Source of the DNA: Capra hircus
Lineage: Eukaryota; Chordata; Mammalia; Artiodactyla; Bovidae
DNA: 64,000 bases
Assembly (NCBI RefSeq): GCF_001704415.2
Contig: NC_030817.1
Coordinates: 31,755,550-31,819,549 of the forward strand
Direction: 5' to 3'
This document shows positions 33,121-43,932 of the stretch, piece by piece (within the stretch, counting starts at the first letter, position 1; each line of letters opens with the position of its first letter). The notes under the pieces were generated by a model. The model did no database searches and was not told the origin of the DNA. It saw nothing but the letters and a program-made list of their open reading frames with translations. The position numbers and the translations under genes are program-made.

Positions 33121-33983
33121 GCTAGTGATTGCAGCCATGAAATTAAAAGATGCTTACTCCTTGGAAGGAAAGTTATGACCAACCTAGACAGCATATTAAA
33201 AAGCAGAGACATTACTTTGCCAAGAAAGTTCCATCTAGTCAAGGCTATGTTTTTTCCAGTAGTCATGTATGGATGTGAGAGTTGGACTATAAAGAAAGCT
33301 GAGTGCCGAGGAATTGATGCTTTTGAACTGTGGTGTTGGAGAAGACTCTTGAGAGTCCCTTGGACTGCAAGGAGATCCAACCAGTCCATCCTAAAGGAGA
33401 TCAGTCCTGGGTGTTCTTTAGAAGGACTGATATTGAAGCTGAAACTCCAGTACTTTGACCACCTGATAGGAAGAACTGACTCATTGGAAAAGACCGTGAT
33501 GCTGGGGAAGATTGAGGGCAGGAGGAGAAGGGGACGGCAGAGGATGAGATGGTTGGATGGCATCACCGACTCAATGGCATCACCAAACTCATGATTTTGG
33601 GTAGGCTCCGGGAGTTGGTGATGGACAGGAAGGCCTGGTGTGCTGTAGTTCTGCTGCTGCTAAGTCGCTTCAGTCGTGTCCGACTCTGTGTGACTGCATA
33701 GATGGCAGCCCACCAGGCTCCCCCATCCCTGGGATTCTTTAGGCAAGAACACTGGAGTAGGTTGCCATTTCCGTCTCCAATGCATGAAAGTGAAAAGTGA
33801 AAGTGAAGTCGCTCAGTTGAGTCTGACTCTTAGTGACCCCACGGACTGCAGCCCACCAGGCTCGTCCATCCATGGCATTTTCCAGGCAAGAGTACCGGAG
33901 TAGGGTGCCATTGCCTCATAGGGTGCTGCAGTTCATAGGGTCGCAAAGAGTCGGACACAACTGAGCAACTGAACTGAACTAAA
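33121..33983 (+). mobile_element. BovB LINE 3' part, split by Bov-A2
   Basis: 5'-truncated, starting near TGATTGCAGCCATGAAATT. It encodes the BovB C-terminal region (VMYGCESWTIKKAE, LWCWRRLLRVPWTARRSNQS) in one open frame of 185 codons from 33037 to 33594, whose first ~28 codons are host flank. It resumes after the SINE at 33935 and ends ACTGAACTGAACTAAATC. No TSD resolved. Confidence 0.93.
33652..33922 (-). mobile_element. Bov-A2 SINE inside BovB
   Basis: Minus-strand BovA dimer starting with the complement of the short AGC tail (GCTGCTGCTAAGTCGCTTCAG). TSD GTGCTGTAGTTC (33640-33651) and GTGCTGCAGTTC (33923-33934), 11 of 12 identical, lies in BovB sequence itself. Confidence 0.95.
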
Positions 33984-34440
33984 TCAGCATGGTTTTAAAC
34001 AGCAAAAAGTTAAAAATAACCTAAATATCTAACAAGGTGGGATTGATTAAATAAATAATGTTAAGTACATTAAATGTAATAAAACTGGAGCCACCCCAAA
34101 TCCTCGCTGATTACTAAATGCATGCTACAAACCACTATATATAGTATAATTATAAATCACTGAAAACATTTTTTTCTTCTCATTGTTGTTATTCAGTTGC
34201 TAAGTCATGTCCGACTCTGCGACCCCATGGATTGCAGCATGCCAGGATTCCCTGTCCTTCACTATCTCCCTTAATATTGTGTATTAATACAATTAATAAT
34301 TTGTCACAAACACACATACACATAAGACTGAAAGGTAATACACCAAATGTCAAGAGTGATGATTTTTGGACTTATGGGTGAATTTCAATTATTTTTATTT
34401 TTCTGTGCTTTCCAAACCTTTTTCACACTGAAATGTAAAA
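33984..34440 (+). mobile_element. Ancient L1/HAL1-like 3' relic (probable)
   Basis: AAAAATAACCTAAATATCTAAC, GGGATTGATTAAATAAATAATG and TTTTCTGTGCTTTCCAAACC fit the 3' end of old L1ME/HAL1 elements. It is interrupted by a short BovB piece at 34184-34276. Confidence 0.4.
34184..34276 (-). mobile_element. BovB 3'-end fragment
   Basis: Antisense BovB tail, TTGTTGTTATTCAGTTGC ... CCAGGATTCCCTGTCCTTC, about 90 bp. TSD not resolved. Confidence 0.82.
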
Positions 34441-36015
34441 CAGAGAAAGAAGAGAATTGCTTCTTAAAAATTTACTGTCTAAGTTACCTCTGGGTGGTCG
34501 TGGTCTAGCCAGTCTAATCTTCAGCCAGAACCCAATAGAATTCTCTATCATAGTTTGTTACTTTGGCATGTATCATACAAAGCATGATACAAATTATCCC
34601 CCCACCCTTCCCTGTAGACAAAGAGACTGAAACATTTGTGTGAAAGAGAGGACATAAATAATTAGGGTAAAGTCAGGCTGCAAGTCATTGGTAAGACCTC
34701 AAAAGGAAATTCAAGACTCCAGTTTCCCAGCCTCACACTTAAATCTCTCCCAAACACTCTGTGCCATTGTTCACATCCATTTGGCTGTCACATGCTTGCT
34801 AATGAGTTAGAATTCAGTCTTTACCGAATTGGATCATGAATTAAACTTTTGGTTTTTTTTCCTTTTGTCTCAGCTGCTGTTGAAGTCTTCTCTGAGGCCT
34901 CCAAACTAAATGGCTTTCTAACCTCAAAGAGCCTTTCTGTTTTTGTGACTACAGGATGTTTGCAGCTGGAAGTATTTCATGTAGCCATTCTTTCCCAGGC
35001 AGCATCAATGTTAACTTTATTAACATGTAAATAGATACCGATTTATTATGTAATATTTATCATTGGTATATGTAATTTTAGATACTTCTAGTTCTAGATA
35101 TCGTAAGATTGTTATCTCACTCGTTACTATAAATGCAAATGACAGAACTTTTTTTTTAATCCAAGCAACACAGTTAATTCTATCAAATTGGTAGCATTCT
35201 TTAAGGGGTATAGACGCACTCTATTTGTGATGTAACACAGAAGGATAAAGTAGGCCTGGAAGCACAAAGAAATCTGTCCATTCTTTGTCTGATTTAATCT
35301 CCAACTTGCTCATAACTCAAATTAGTTTTTTCACTTTCTCAGAGACCAAGTGTCTCAACTGTAAAACAGAATAATTTATGGCCTTCACTTGAAACACAGG
35401 GTTGAGGTAGGCGGCCCACTCAAAGTGAAGATTAGTTCAAAGTGGTACAATTACCCTACAAGTTCCACCTGCTTCTTTAAGAAGCATTTCAAATAATAAG
35501 ATTTTATTAAACTACTTTAATATTTGATTAAAAGTAATACTAACATACCTTATATTTACATGGAATGTTTTTTATGAAATAATATGGTAAAGTAAAAATG
35601 AATTCTCAGTTAAATGTGTCAAATATAAGCTTCTAAAAAGCCTTTTTTAGGTATATAATATATAAAATAACTAATATAAATAATGCAGGTGTATTTTATA
35701 TGAACTTGAATTATCTGCATCAAAATAGCATAAAATAAAAATAAAGTTTTCTTTAATGCACAGAACTTGAGGTGAGAGTCCCTTAATTGAAAATATAGTA
35801 CAAATCAGATGACTTCAAAACTCGAGGGCCCATTGGGTTATTGATACTTCATGCTAACCATTTTGGAAAACAGAAATATATGCTCTCTCTCAGAACTAAC
35901 CCTGAAAACAGAGGTCTTGAAATAAATATGAGACCTGAATTAATCAAAGTGTCTGGGTCTCTATTTTTTGCATAACACACTCCTGTTTTTCACATTAAAA
36001 CAATTATGGGATGTT
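34441..36015. other. Mostly unassigned AT-rich spacer
   Basis: Apart from the MIR-like segment at 35290-35425, no repeat family or exon recognised. Confidence 0.4.
35290..35425 (+). mobile_element. MIR-like SINE
   Basis: The MIR core is recognisable in CACTTTCTCAGAGACCAAGTG, TCAACTGTAAAACAGAATAA and CAGGGTTGAGGTAGG. Eroded. Confidence 0.5.
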
Positions 36016-36290
36016 AGGAGGAGGCAATGGTACCCCACTCCAGTACTCTTGCCTGGAAAATCCCATGGATAGAGGAGCCTGGAAGGCTGCAGTCCATGGG
36101 GTCGCTGAGGGTCAGACACGACTGAGCGACTTCACTTTCACTTTTCACTTTCATGCATTGGAGAAGGAAATGGCAACCTACTCCAGCGTTCTTGCCTGGA
36201 GAATCCCAGGGATGGGGGAGCCTGGTGGGCTGCCGTCTATGGGGTCGCACAGTCAGACACGACTGAAGCGACTTAGCAGCAGCAGCAGCA
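36016..36290 (+). mobile_element. Bov-A2 SINE
   Basis: Two BovA units joined by CTTTCACTTTTCACTTTCATGC, ending GACTTAGCAGCAGCAGCAGC. Full-length dimer. Confidence 0.95.
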
Positions 36291-36532
36291 TTTACTACCT
36301 TGAATGTCTTTCATTTTGATTTTGTATTTAGATAAAAAAGTTAGATCAGATAATGTCAGCATTTTGAAGCCAGTTAGAAACAGTTTGTATTTGCGGGGAC
36401 ACCAAACACCTGGCCTTTAGTGTTCAAAGCCATAGTGAGACTCCTATAGCTTCCATCAAGGATGGAAGGATCCTTAATCCCAAACAGGCTCTTATGCAAA
36501 ATGACATTGACATCCCTGCTTGATTTACACTG

Positions 36533-36728
36533 TGCTGGGAGGGATTGGAGGCAGGAGGAGAAGGGGATGACAAGGGATGAGATGGCTAGATGGCATCTCT
36601 GACTCCATGGACATGAGTCTGAGTGAACTCCGGGAGTTGGTGATGGACAGGGAGGCCTGGCGTGCTGCGATTCATGGGGTCACAGAGTCGGACACAACTG
36701 AGCGACTGAACTGAACTGAACTGAATAG
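36533..36728 (+). mobile_element. BovB 3'-end fragment
   Basis: From GCTGGGAGGGATTGGAGG through the conserved GGAGTTGGTGATGGACAGGG to ACTGAACTGAACTGAACTGA. Little diverged from the other young BovB tails in the window. Confidence 0.93.
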
Positions 36729-36949
36729 CTTTTTAATGACTAAATCCAAAGATCTATATTTGGACCTCTTTTGCTTGGTTTCCCTGTATTATTTGTTTCT
36801 TGAAACCCTTCCCTTTGCTTCCGTAATACAACTGTCTACAGTTCATTTACCACTCAGCACTCTGCTTCTGTCTTTTGCTTGTTCCTCCTTTTCTGCCCAT
36901 AAATGCTGGTATCTCACAGGGTTTTAGCTGTTGGTCTTTTTCTCTTCTA
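36729..36949. other. No recognised feature
   Basis: Unassigned. Confidence 0.4.
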
Positions 36950-37287
36950 ACTCTATATAAACTCCCTGAGTGATTGCACCTGTTCTCTTGACTTTAGCCT
37001 CCATCCACAGAGTCGTGACGCCTACCTAAGACTATCTTTAGCTCTGCACACCTAATTAAGTAGCTCAAGCATCCGAGTTGAATTCATTATCTCCACTGTC
37101 CTCATCAGCTTGGTCTTGGCCATTTTATCTTCCTGTATTCCATCTTTCACCTGGATCATCACCCAGGCTTCAAGCTAGAAGAAAAAACCAACCCCAGTAA
37201 CTCCTCCCTCACCTCTTACTATCCTGTTTCTCATTCATCATCAATAATTCTATTACAAAACTATATTTTAAATTTGATTCCTCTTCT
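36950..37287 (+). mobile_element. L2 LINE, left part (interrupted)
   Basis: ACTTTAGCCTCCATCCACAG, TCCTGTATTCCATCTTTCAC and the pyrimidine-rich GTAACTCCTCCCTCACCTC fit the L2 3' region. The sequence resumes beyond the BovB at 40244, and removing the insertion plus one TSD copy restores continuous L2-like text. Confidence 0.55.
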
Positions 37288-37298
37288 CCATTTTCATT

Positions 37299-38497
37299 CA
37301 ATTCAGTTCAGTTCAGTTCAGTTGCTCAGTCGTGTCCGACCCTTTGCGACCCCATGAATCGCAGCACGCCAGGCCTCCCTGTCCATCACCATCTCCCGGA
37401 GTTCACTCAGACTCACGTCCATCAAGTCGGTGATGCCATCCAGCCATCTCATCCTGGGTCGTCCCCTTTTCCTCCTGCCCCCAACCCCTCCCAGCCTGAG
37501 TCTTTTCCAATGAGTCAGCTCTTCGCATGAGGTGTCCAAAGTACTGGAGCTTCAGCTTTAGCATCATTCCTTCCAAAGAAATCCCAGGGTTGATCTCCTT
37601 CAGAATGGACTGGTTGGATCTCCCTGCAGTCCAAGGGACCTTCAAGAGTCTTCTCCAACACCACAGTTTAAACGCATCAATTCTTTGGCGCTTACCCTTC
37701 TTCATAGTCCAACTCTCACATCCATACATGACTACTGGAAAAACCATAGCCTTGATTAGACGGACCTTAGTTGGCAAAGTAATGTCTCTGCTTTTGAATA
37801 TACTATCTAGGTTGGTCGTAACTTTTCTTCCAAGGAGTAAGCGTCTTTTAATTTCATGGCTGCAGTCACCATCTGCAGTGATTTTGGAGTCCCAAAACAT
37901 AAAGTCTGACACTGTTTCCACTGTTTCCCCATCTATTTCCCATGGAGTGATGGGACCAAATGCCATGATCTTCGTTTTCTGAATGTTGAGCTTTAAGCCA
38001 ACTTTTTCACTCTCCTCTTTCACTTTCATCAAGAGGCTTTTTAGTTCCTCTTCACTTTCTGCCATCAGGGTGGTGTCATCTGCATGTCTGAGGTTATTTA
38101 TATTTCTCCCAGCAATCTCAATTCCAGCTTGTGTTTCTTCCAGTCCAGAGTTTCTCACGATGTACTCTGCATATAAGTTAAATAAGCAGGGTGACAATAT
38201 ACAGCCTTGACGTACTCCTTTTCCTATTTGGAACCAGTCTGTTGTTCCATGTCCAGTTCTAACTGTTGCTTCCTGACCTGCATACAGATTTCTCAAGAGG
38301 CAAGTCAGGTGGTCTGGTATTCCCATCTCTTTCAGAATTTTCCACAGTTTATTGTGATCCACACAGTCAAAGGCTTTGGCATAGTCAATAAAGCAGAAAT
38401 AGATGTTTTTCTGGAACTCTGTTGCCTTTTCCACGATCCAGCGGATGTTGGCAATTTGATCTCTGGTTCCTCTGCCTTTTCTAAAACCAGCTTGAAC
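37299..38497 (-). mobile_element. BovB 3' half of a twin-primed insertion
   Basis: Normal-orientation (minus-strand) 3' part of a BovB whose 5' part lies next to it, inverted, at 38498-40232. It covers the RT domain from just before motif A to the ACTGAACTGAATTG tail. A perfect 11-bp TSD, CCATTTTCATT, lies at 37288-37298 and 40233-40243 and bounds the two halves together, so they are one insertion. The halves meet at 38493-38497 with a TGAAC microhomology. Confidence 0.95.
37403..38497 (-). pseudogene. BovB reverse transcriptase, long open frame, altered YADD
   Basis: An open frame of about 365 codons of BovB RT and C-terminal region. Visible are motif A FIDYAKAFDCVDH, motif B GVRQGCILSPCLFNLYAEY, then HADD (codons 38086-38075) where YADD is expected, and the C-terminal VMYGCESWTMKKG and WCWRRLL blocks. 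The final residues are frameshifted near 37500. Upstream the frame continues to 38749 through antisense endonuclease sequence, which is an artefact of the inversion. The Tyr-to-His change in the catalytic box and the loss of contiguous EN coding make activity unlikely. Confidence 0.9.
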
Positions 38498-40232
38498 AGT
38501 AGGAAAAGGCAAAATGATAGGATACCAAAAGAGGAACTCCCCAGGTCGGTAGGTGCCCAATATGCTACTGGAGATCAGTGGAGAAATAACTCCAGAAAGA
38601 ATGAAGGGATGGAGCCAAAGCAAAAACACTACCCAATTGTGGATGTGACTGGTGAGAGAAGCAAGATCCGATGCTATAAAGAGCAATATTGCATAGGAAC
38701 CTGGAATGTCAGGTCCATGAATCAAGGCAAATTGGAAGTGGTCAAACAAGAGATGGCAAGGGTGAACGTTGACATTCTAGGAATCAGCGAACTAAAATGT
38801 ACTGGAATGGGTGAATTTAACTCAGATGACCATTACATCTACTACTGCGGGCAGGAATCCCTCAGAAGAAATGGAGTAGCCATCATGGTCAACAAGAGAG
38901 TCCGAAATATAGTACTTGGATGCAGTCTCAAAAATGACAGAATGATCTCTGTTCGTCTCCAAGGCAAACCATTCAATATCACAGCTATCAAGTCTATGCC
39001 CCACCCTGTAACGCTGAAGAAACTGAAGTGGAACGGTTTTATGAAGACCTCCAAGATCTTTTAGAACTAACACCCAAAAAAGATGTCTTTTTCATTATAG
39101 GGGACTGGAATGCAAAAGTAGGAAGTCAAGAAACACCTGGAGTAACAGGCAAATTTGGCCTTGGAATGCAGAATGAAGCAGGGCAAAGACTAATAGAGTT
39201 TTGCCAAGAGAACACACTGGTCATAGCAAACACCCTCTTCCAACAACACAAGAGAAGACTCTACACATGGACATCACCAGATGGTCAACACCAAAATCAG
39301 ATTGATTATATTCTTTGTAGCCAAAGATGGAGAAGCTCTATACAGTCAACAAAAACAAGACCGGGAGCTGACTATGCTCAGATCATGAACTCCTTATTGC
39401 CAAATTCAGACTTAAATTGAAGAAAGTAGGAAAAACCGCTAGACCATTCAGGTATCACCTAAATCAAATTCCTTATGATTATACAGTGGAAGTGAGAAAC
39501 AGCTTTAAGGGACTAGATCTGATAGATAGAGTGCCTGATGAACTATGGATGGAGGTTCGTGACATTGTACAGGAGACAGGGATCAAGACCATCCCCATGG
39601 AAAAGAAATGCAAACAAGCAAAATGGCTGTGGAAGGAGGCCTTACAAATAGCTGTGAAAAGAAGAGAGGCGAAAAGCAAAGGAGAAAAGGAAAGATAAAA
39701 GCATCTGAATGCAGAGTTCCAAAGAATAGCAAGAAGAGATAAGAAAGCCTTCTTCAGTGATCAATGCAAAGAAATAGAGGAAAACAACAGAATGGGAAAG
39801 ACCAGAGATCTCTTCAAGAAAATTAGAGATACCAAGGGAACATTTCATGCAAAGATGGGCTCGATAAAGAACAGAAATGGTCTGGACCTAACAAGCAGAA
39901 GATATTAAGAAGAGGTGGCAAGAATACACAGAAAAACTGTACAAAAATGATCTTCAAGACCCAGATAATCATAATGATGTGATCACTAATCTAGAGTCAG
40001 ACATCTTGGAATGTGAAGTCAAGTGGGCCTTAGAAAGCATCACTACGAACAAAGCTAGTGGAGGTGATGGAATTCCAGTGGAGCTGTTTCAAATCCTGAA
40101 AGATGATGCTGTGAAAGTGCTGCACTCAATATGCCAGCAAATTTGGAAAACTCAGCAGTGGCCACAGGACTGGAAAAGGTCAGTTTTCATTTCAATTCCA
40201 AAGAAAGGCAATGCCAAAGAATGCTCAAACTA
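38498..40232 (+). mobile_element. BovB 5' half, inverted by twin priming
   Basis: Inverted 5' part of the same insertion. It starts in the leader at AGTAGGAAAAGGCAAAATG and ends at GCTCAAACTACC, just short of where the other half starts. By comparison with the copy at 1.6-4.9 kb, roughly 94 bases between the halves and about 275 bases of the 5' end are missing. The last bases ACC overlap the TSD. Confidence 0.94.
38612..39687 (+). pseudogene. BovB endonuclease and RT N-terminus, frameshifted
   Basis: EN motifs GTWNVRS, SELK, GDWNAKVG are intact, but the reading changes frame near 38990 (loss within the YAPT region, which reads SMPHPV) and again near 39375 (loss next to the SDHELL block). The TAA that breaks the 1.6-kb copy is CAA here (39183). 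The RT N-terminal region continues in another frame from 39417. The open frame that begins upstream at 38207 includes antisense RT and is not a real start. Confidence 0.88.
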
Positions 40233-40243
40233 CCATTTTCATT

Positions 40244-40430
40244 GCTACCATATTAACCAGGCTTCCTTGTTTCCTTCTCAGCCTGCTGCAATAGTAACTT
40301 AAACTCTATCCTTGCCACTAGTCTCTACATAGGTCACACCCCACGCCACTGCCAGAGTGAGTTTTCTAAAAAACACGGGTGCTCATGCTTTAAAACTTCC
40401 ATTGGCTCTTTGATCAATAGAAGTATTTGA
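40244..40430 (+). mobile_element. L2 LINE, right part (continuation)
   Basis: GCCTGCTGCAATAGTAACTT, GCCACTGCCAGAGTGAG and AAAACTTCCATTGGCTCTTTG are a typical L2 segment following directly from the part ending at 37287. Confidence 0.6.
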
Positions 40431-40439
40431 ATAACGGCT

Positions 40440-40570
40440 TTCTTTAATAGAGAGTTAATATTGGATAATGATTGAGAGTCCAGATTCAGGAGTCAGGCAT
40501 AGTTTGACTCAGGAGTTTAATATCTGAATGTCTTGGGCACTGTCTCTAAGCTTTAGTTTTGGCACTGCCT
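40440..40570 (+). mobile_element. MIR-like SINE
   Basis: GAGAGTCCAGATTCAGGAGTC, TGTCTTGGGCACTGTCTC and AAGCTTTAGTTTTGGC follow the order of MIR. Confidence 0.5.
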
Positions 40571-42150
40571 AACCAAATGAGTTTCAGAAGTAAAAGATGA
40601 GTTCCAAATGAATGAAATTAACTGAAAGCTGCAGTGATTTTTCTTGCATGAGTACCTACCCTTTTCAGTCACAATATGTATTCATTTCCAAAAGGCTGAT
40701 CAAGATTAGAAATGTTCATATATTTGGTTATAACCTTTACAAGGGCTTAGCTATTTCTCAGAGGTTTGCAAGTACTTACTGAGACTCTAGCTCATCTTTC
40801 TTTACTTCACTCCCCCCTAAATTTCTTGCACATAGCTCTGTAGTCATAAATCATTTGGAATATCCCAGACCTGGAATCTCCAGTGCTGGAGATCATCATC
40901 TGAACATAATTCTCAAATCTCCGGTGCCACTCTGCATATTCCAATCCTGTGTTACTTTGGCCTCTTCTTTGATGTTCAGAAGTTGGTGTCCTCACATGTA
41001 CATTCTCAATGACCTCTTGTTTCGTTTTTGGAGAGAGATTTCTTAATGTAGACCATTTTTTTTTTCAGCACTTTTTATTCCTAAAATATTCTGAGGCATC
41101 CACAGTTCTGGCATAATCTTTCAATGAACTTAAATTAGAATCGTAAAACAGCAGAGCTAGCAGGAGTCTTAAGAGACCATCTGATCTAGCCCTTTGCCCT
41201 TTAGGAGCTGTCTTAGCCTTTTCTCTTTGGGGCAAATTGGATGATTGATTTATTTTTGTCACACCTGAGCGGCATGAATTTAGTGTGTAAAAGGGTTTAA
41301 ACTAGTTTAAGATGGGATGAGTTTGGTCAAAGAAAAGGCCATACTCTTTTTGTCAAAGGAAATGGATGTTGGGAGGAGGTGAGCATATATCACTGAGTCT
41401 GAACAACAAGTCTCCCCAGGGTGGACTGGAATTCCAGTGGTTCATGATCCTGTCAAGATCAAGTGGTAGAAAGAAATGGGCTCCAGATTTCCTCCACTGC
41501 AACTGAAACTTACAGACACTCGTCAGTGCTAAAATGAGAAATATTAGGACCTTCGTTTTCTCTCATATAAATTATTATACAGGAAGGAAAATAAAGATTA
41601 TTGATCACTGGGTTACAACTTCAAAAGGAACAGGTGTTCTGTGGAGAAATCAGTTTGGTTTTGTGTGGGAAAACAGGCTATCCTGGGAGCAACGGTGATA
41701 ATACCTACTAAGCCACAGGGTAACAGAAAGCAAACTCGTTAGCCATATGGGATCAGTCAAGGGAATCTGATTGTTTTGTAAAGGTCCTGGTGTCAGTCCA
41801 GGACTATTTGATAGGGTCTCTGGTACCCGAGGTCTTTTATGTGTTTCTTGCACATTTACCATCTGCTTGAGCCTGTGTTTTTGGAGTTAAATTTATTTCA
41901 CATGTTATTAGACCTGGAAGAACCCTTACAGATTACCAGGTTTCTTGGTGGCCAGTTCATGAGCACTCAGGGGCCAGGTACTAATGTACATGTGTGTGCT
42001 GCTAGGCATTGGTGAGAGAGGGTGGCGGGGACTAGGGTGAACTGGAGAGCAGAATACATAAAAACCCTCCCCTCAACACACAAACACTATGCCTGTCAAA
42101 GAATATATGGGGCCAGACCTGACCCATGGACCACAACTTTGCAGCTGCTA
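40571..42150. other. Unassigned spacer
   Basis: No gene recognised. Short MIR/L3-like phrases occur (AGAGCTAGCAGGAGTCTTAAG near 41153; GACCTGGAAGAACCCTTACAG near 41911) but are too eroded to delimit. Confidence 0.4.
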
Positions 42151-42255
42151 AGTCTCTAATCTCCTCATTTTGTAGAAGAGGAAACTGAGGCTCCCTGGAT
42201 GATTGATGGCAAAGCTATGCATAGAATCTGAGTCTCTGTTTCCTGATCCAAAGGT
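42151..42255 (-). mobile_element. MIR SINE fragment
   Basis: TCCTCATTTTGTAGAAGAGG, AAACTGAGGCTCCCTGG and AGAATCTGAGTCTCTGTTTCC match antisense MIR. Confidence 0.6.
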
Positions 42256-43460
42256 TTGGGGGCAATATGTTCCTAGTCATGCAAGAAATGCCATATCACC
42301 AAGAAAAGCCATTACTTGATGTGGCTGGAGTGCGGGCTTCAGAGTGCGAGGAAGGAAAGTGATAGGAGGTGGGGCTGGACCATGAGAAACATCCTCTGCC
42401 ATTCCAATGAAATGAGACTCAATCTTGCAAAAATAGAAATCAAAACCCAAATTTTGGGGAGCTGCAAAGTTATAGTATAACAACTTGTTCTTGAGAAAAT
42501 GCTCTAAGGAGGAGCCGCACCTTCCATGCGGGAGAACTCCAGAGAACGTGGTGGGCAAAGTTACAGGAGGCGATGTTTGGAGATGTTTTCTGCTCTTCAA
42601 AGACTTTGCTCAGCCCTCCAGGCCAGTGCCCAGCTCAGTTACATCGGAGGAACTGAGTCAGACACAGCCATTGCACAAGTAGTCTCCCTTGTTATGGAGT
42701 TGGGCAGAAGTGTTGCTGGGGGATGAGAGGATCAGTGATCACATTCTTGAAATTCGAAGCAAATAACTTTAAAGCTATTGGTCTTTAGGAGGTGATCTGT
42801 CTAAATAACTTACTGACCAGAGATAAAAATTCTCCTAAATTCATTTCCTAAGACCCTTATTATCTGAAGTCTTTCTGTTGCCATCCTAAAGTCATGTTCT
42901 CTTTTTAGCAATCACTTTACTCCAAAAAGTTATAAAATACGGAGATGTGTGAATTGCATAAAGCACAACTTTTCCTCTTAGTGTTCCTGTCTTACAGTTT
43001 TGAAGGGAAGAAGGCATGAAGGCTCATGGTGAAGTGACTGAAGAGTCTCATTAGGTCCAGTGCTTGGTGTAGGGACAGCCTTCTCAGCACTAGATTCCTC
43101 CTTCAATGCTTAAAGTGTGTCTTCTCTTTGTTCTTTATCCCCCATAGGAAGACATCTCTGAGGAATGGGGGGAGATGCTCATCACCCCTATAGGCAGCAT
43201 CATGAGACATCATATGTGTTTGGAAACTTCAGTGTTTAATTAGCTTCAAAGAAATGATAAGCATTTCTGGGCCATCACATACCAAAAAATGCAGCTTTCT
43301 GGGAGATTACAGGTTATTTTTTCTCCTCTACAAAAAGTTATGATGAGAATAAAAATGTACTCTAAATTTGCTTAATTTAAACCTGCTATCAGCACTCTTT
43401 CTACACAGGGCATGTTATTTGACTCTTGGGGGACCTCCTATATATTGATCTGTGTATAGA
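42256..43460. other. Repeat-poor spacer
   Basis: No repeat family or exon recognised. Open frames around 42277-42726 overlap on both strands and have no domain. Confidence 0.4.
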
Positions 43461-43932
43461 CAGTACTCAACTTATGATGGTTCAACTTATGATCTTTCAA
43501 TTTTATGATGGTGCAAAAGCAATATGCATTCAGGAGAAACTGCTCTTCGAATTTTAAACTTTGATCTTTTCCCGGGCTAGTGATACACAGTACAATTCTG
43601 TCTCTTGACGCTGGGCAGTGGCAGCTCCCAAGGAGCTGCGCCAACCTGGGGGTAAACAATGTACAACCATTCTGTATTTCACTTTCTGTACAGTATTCAA
43701 TAAATTACATGAGGTATTCAACACTTTAATCTATAGTAAGTTTTTTTTCAGATGACTTTGCTCAACTATAGGCTCATTTAATTGTTCTGAGCATGTTTAA
43801 GGTAAGCAAATCTGTGCTATGATATTCAGTAGGCTAGATGTATTAATATAAAGGCATTTTCAACTTAAGATTTTTCAACTTACAATGGGCTTATTGGGAC
43901 ATAACCTCATTGTAGTTCGAGGAAGATCCATA
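43461..43932. mobile_element. TcMar-Tigger-type DNA transposon, non-autonomous
   Basis: Inverted ends CAGTACTCAACTTATGATGG and, at the right, CATTGTAGTTCGAGGAAGATC. Inside, ATTCAATAAATTACATGAGG, TTTGCTCAACTATAGGCTC and TTTTTCAACTTACAATGGGC are recognisable internal blocks of a common mammalian Tigger derivative. No transposase frame. Confidence 0.75.

Noticed and set aside
33087..33566. 159-codon minus-strand frame
   Set aside because: Antisense shadow of the BovB C-terminal coding region.
38207..38610. N-terminal part of the 285-codon plus-strand frame as a protein fused to the endonuclease
   Set aside because: It is antisense RT plus leader sequence read through the inversion junction.
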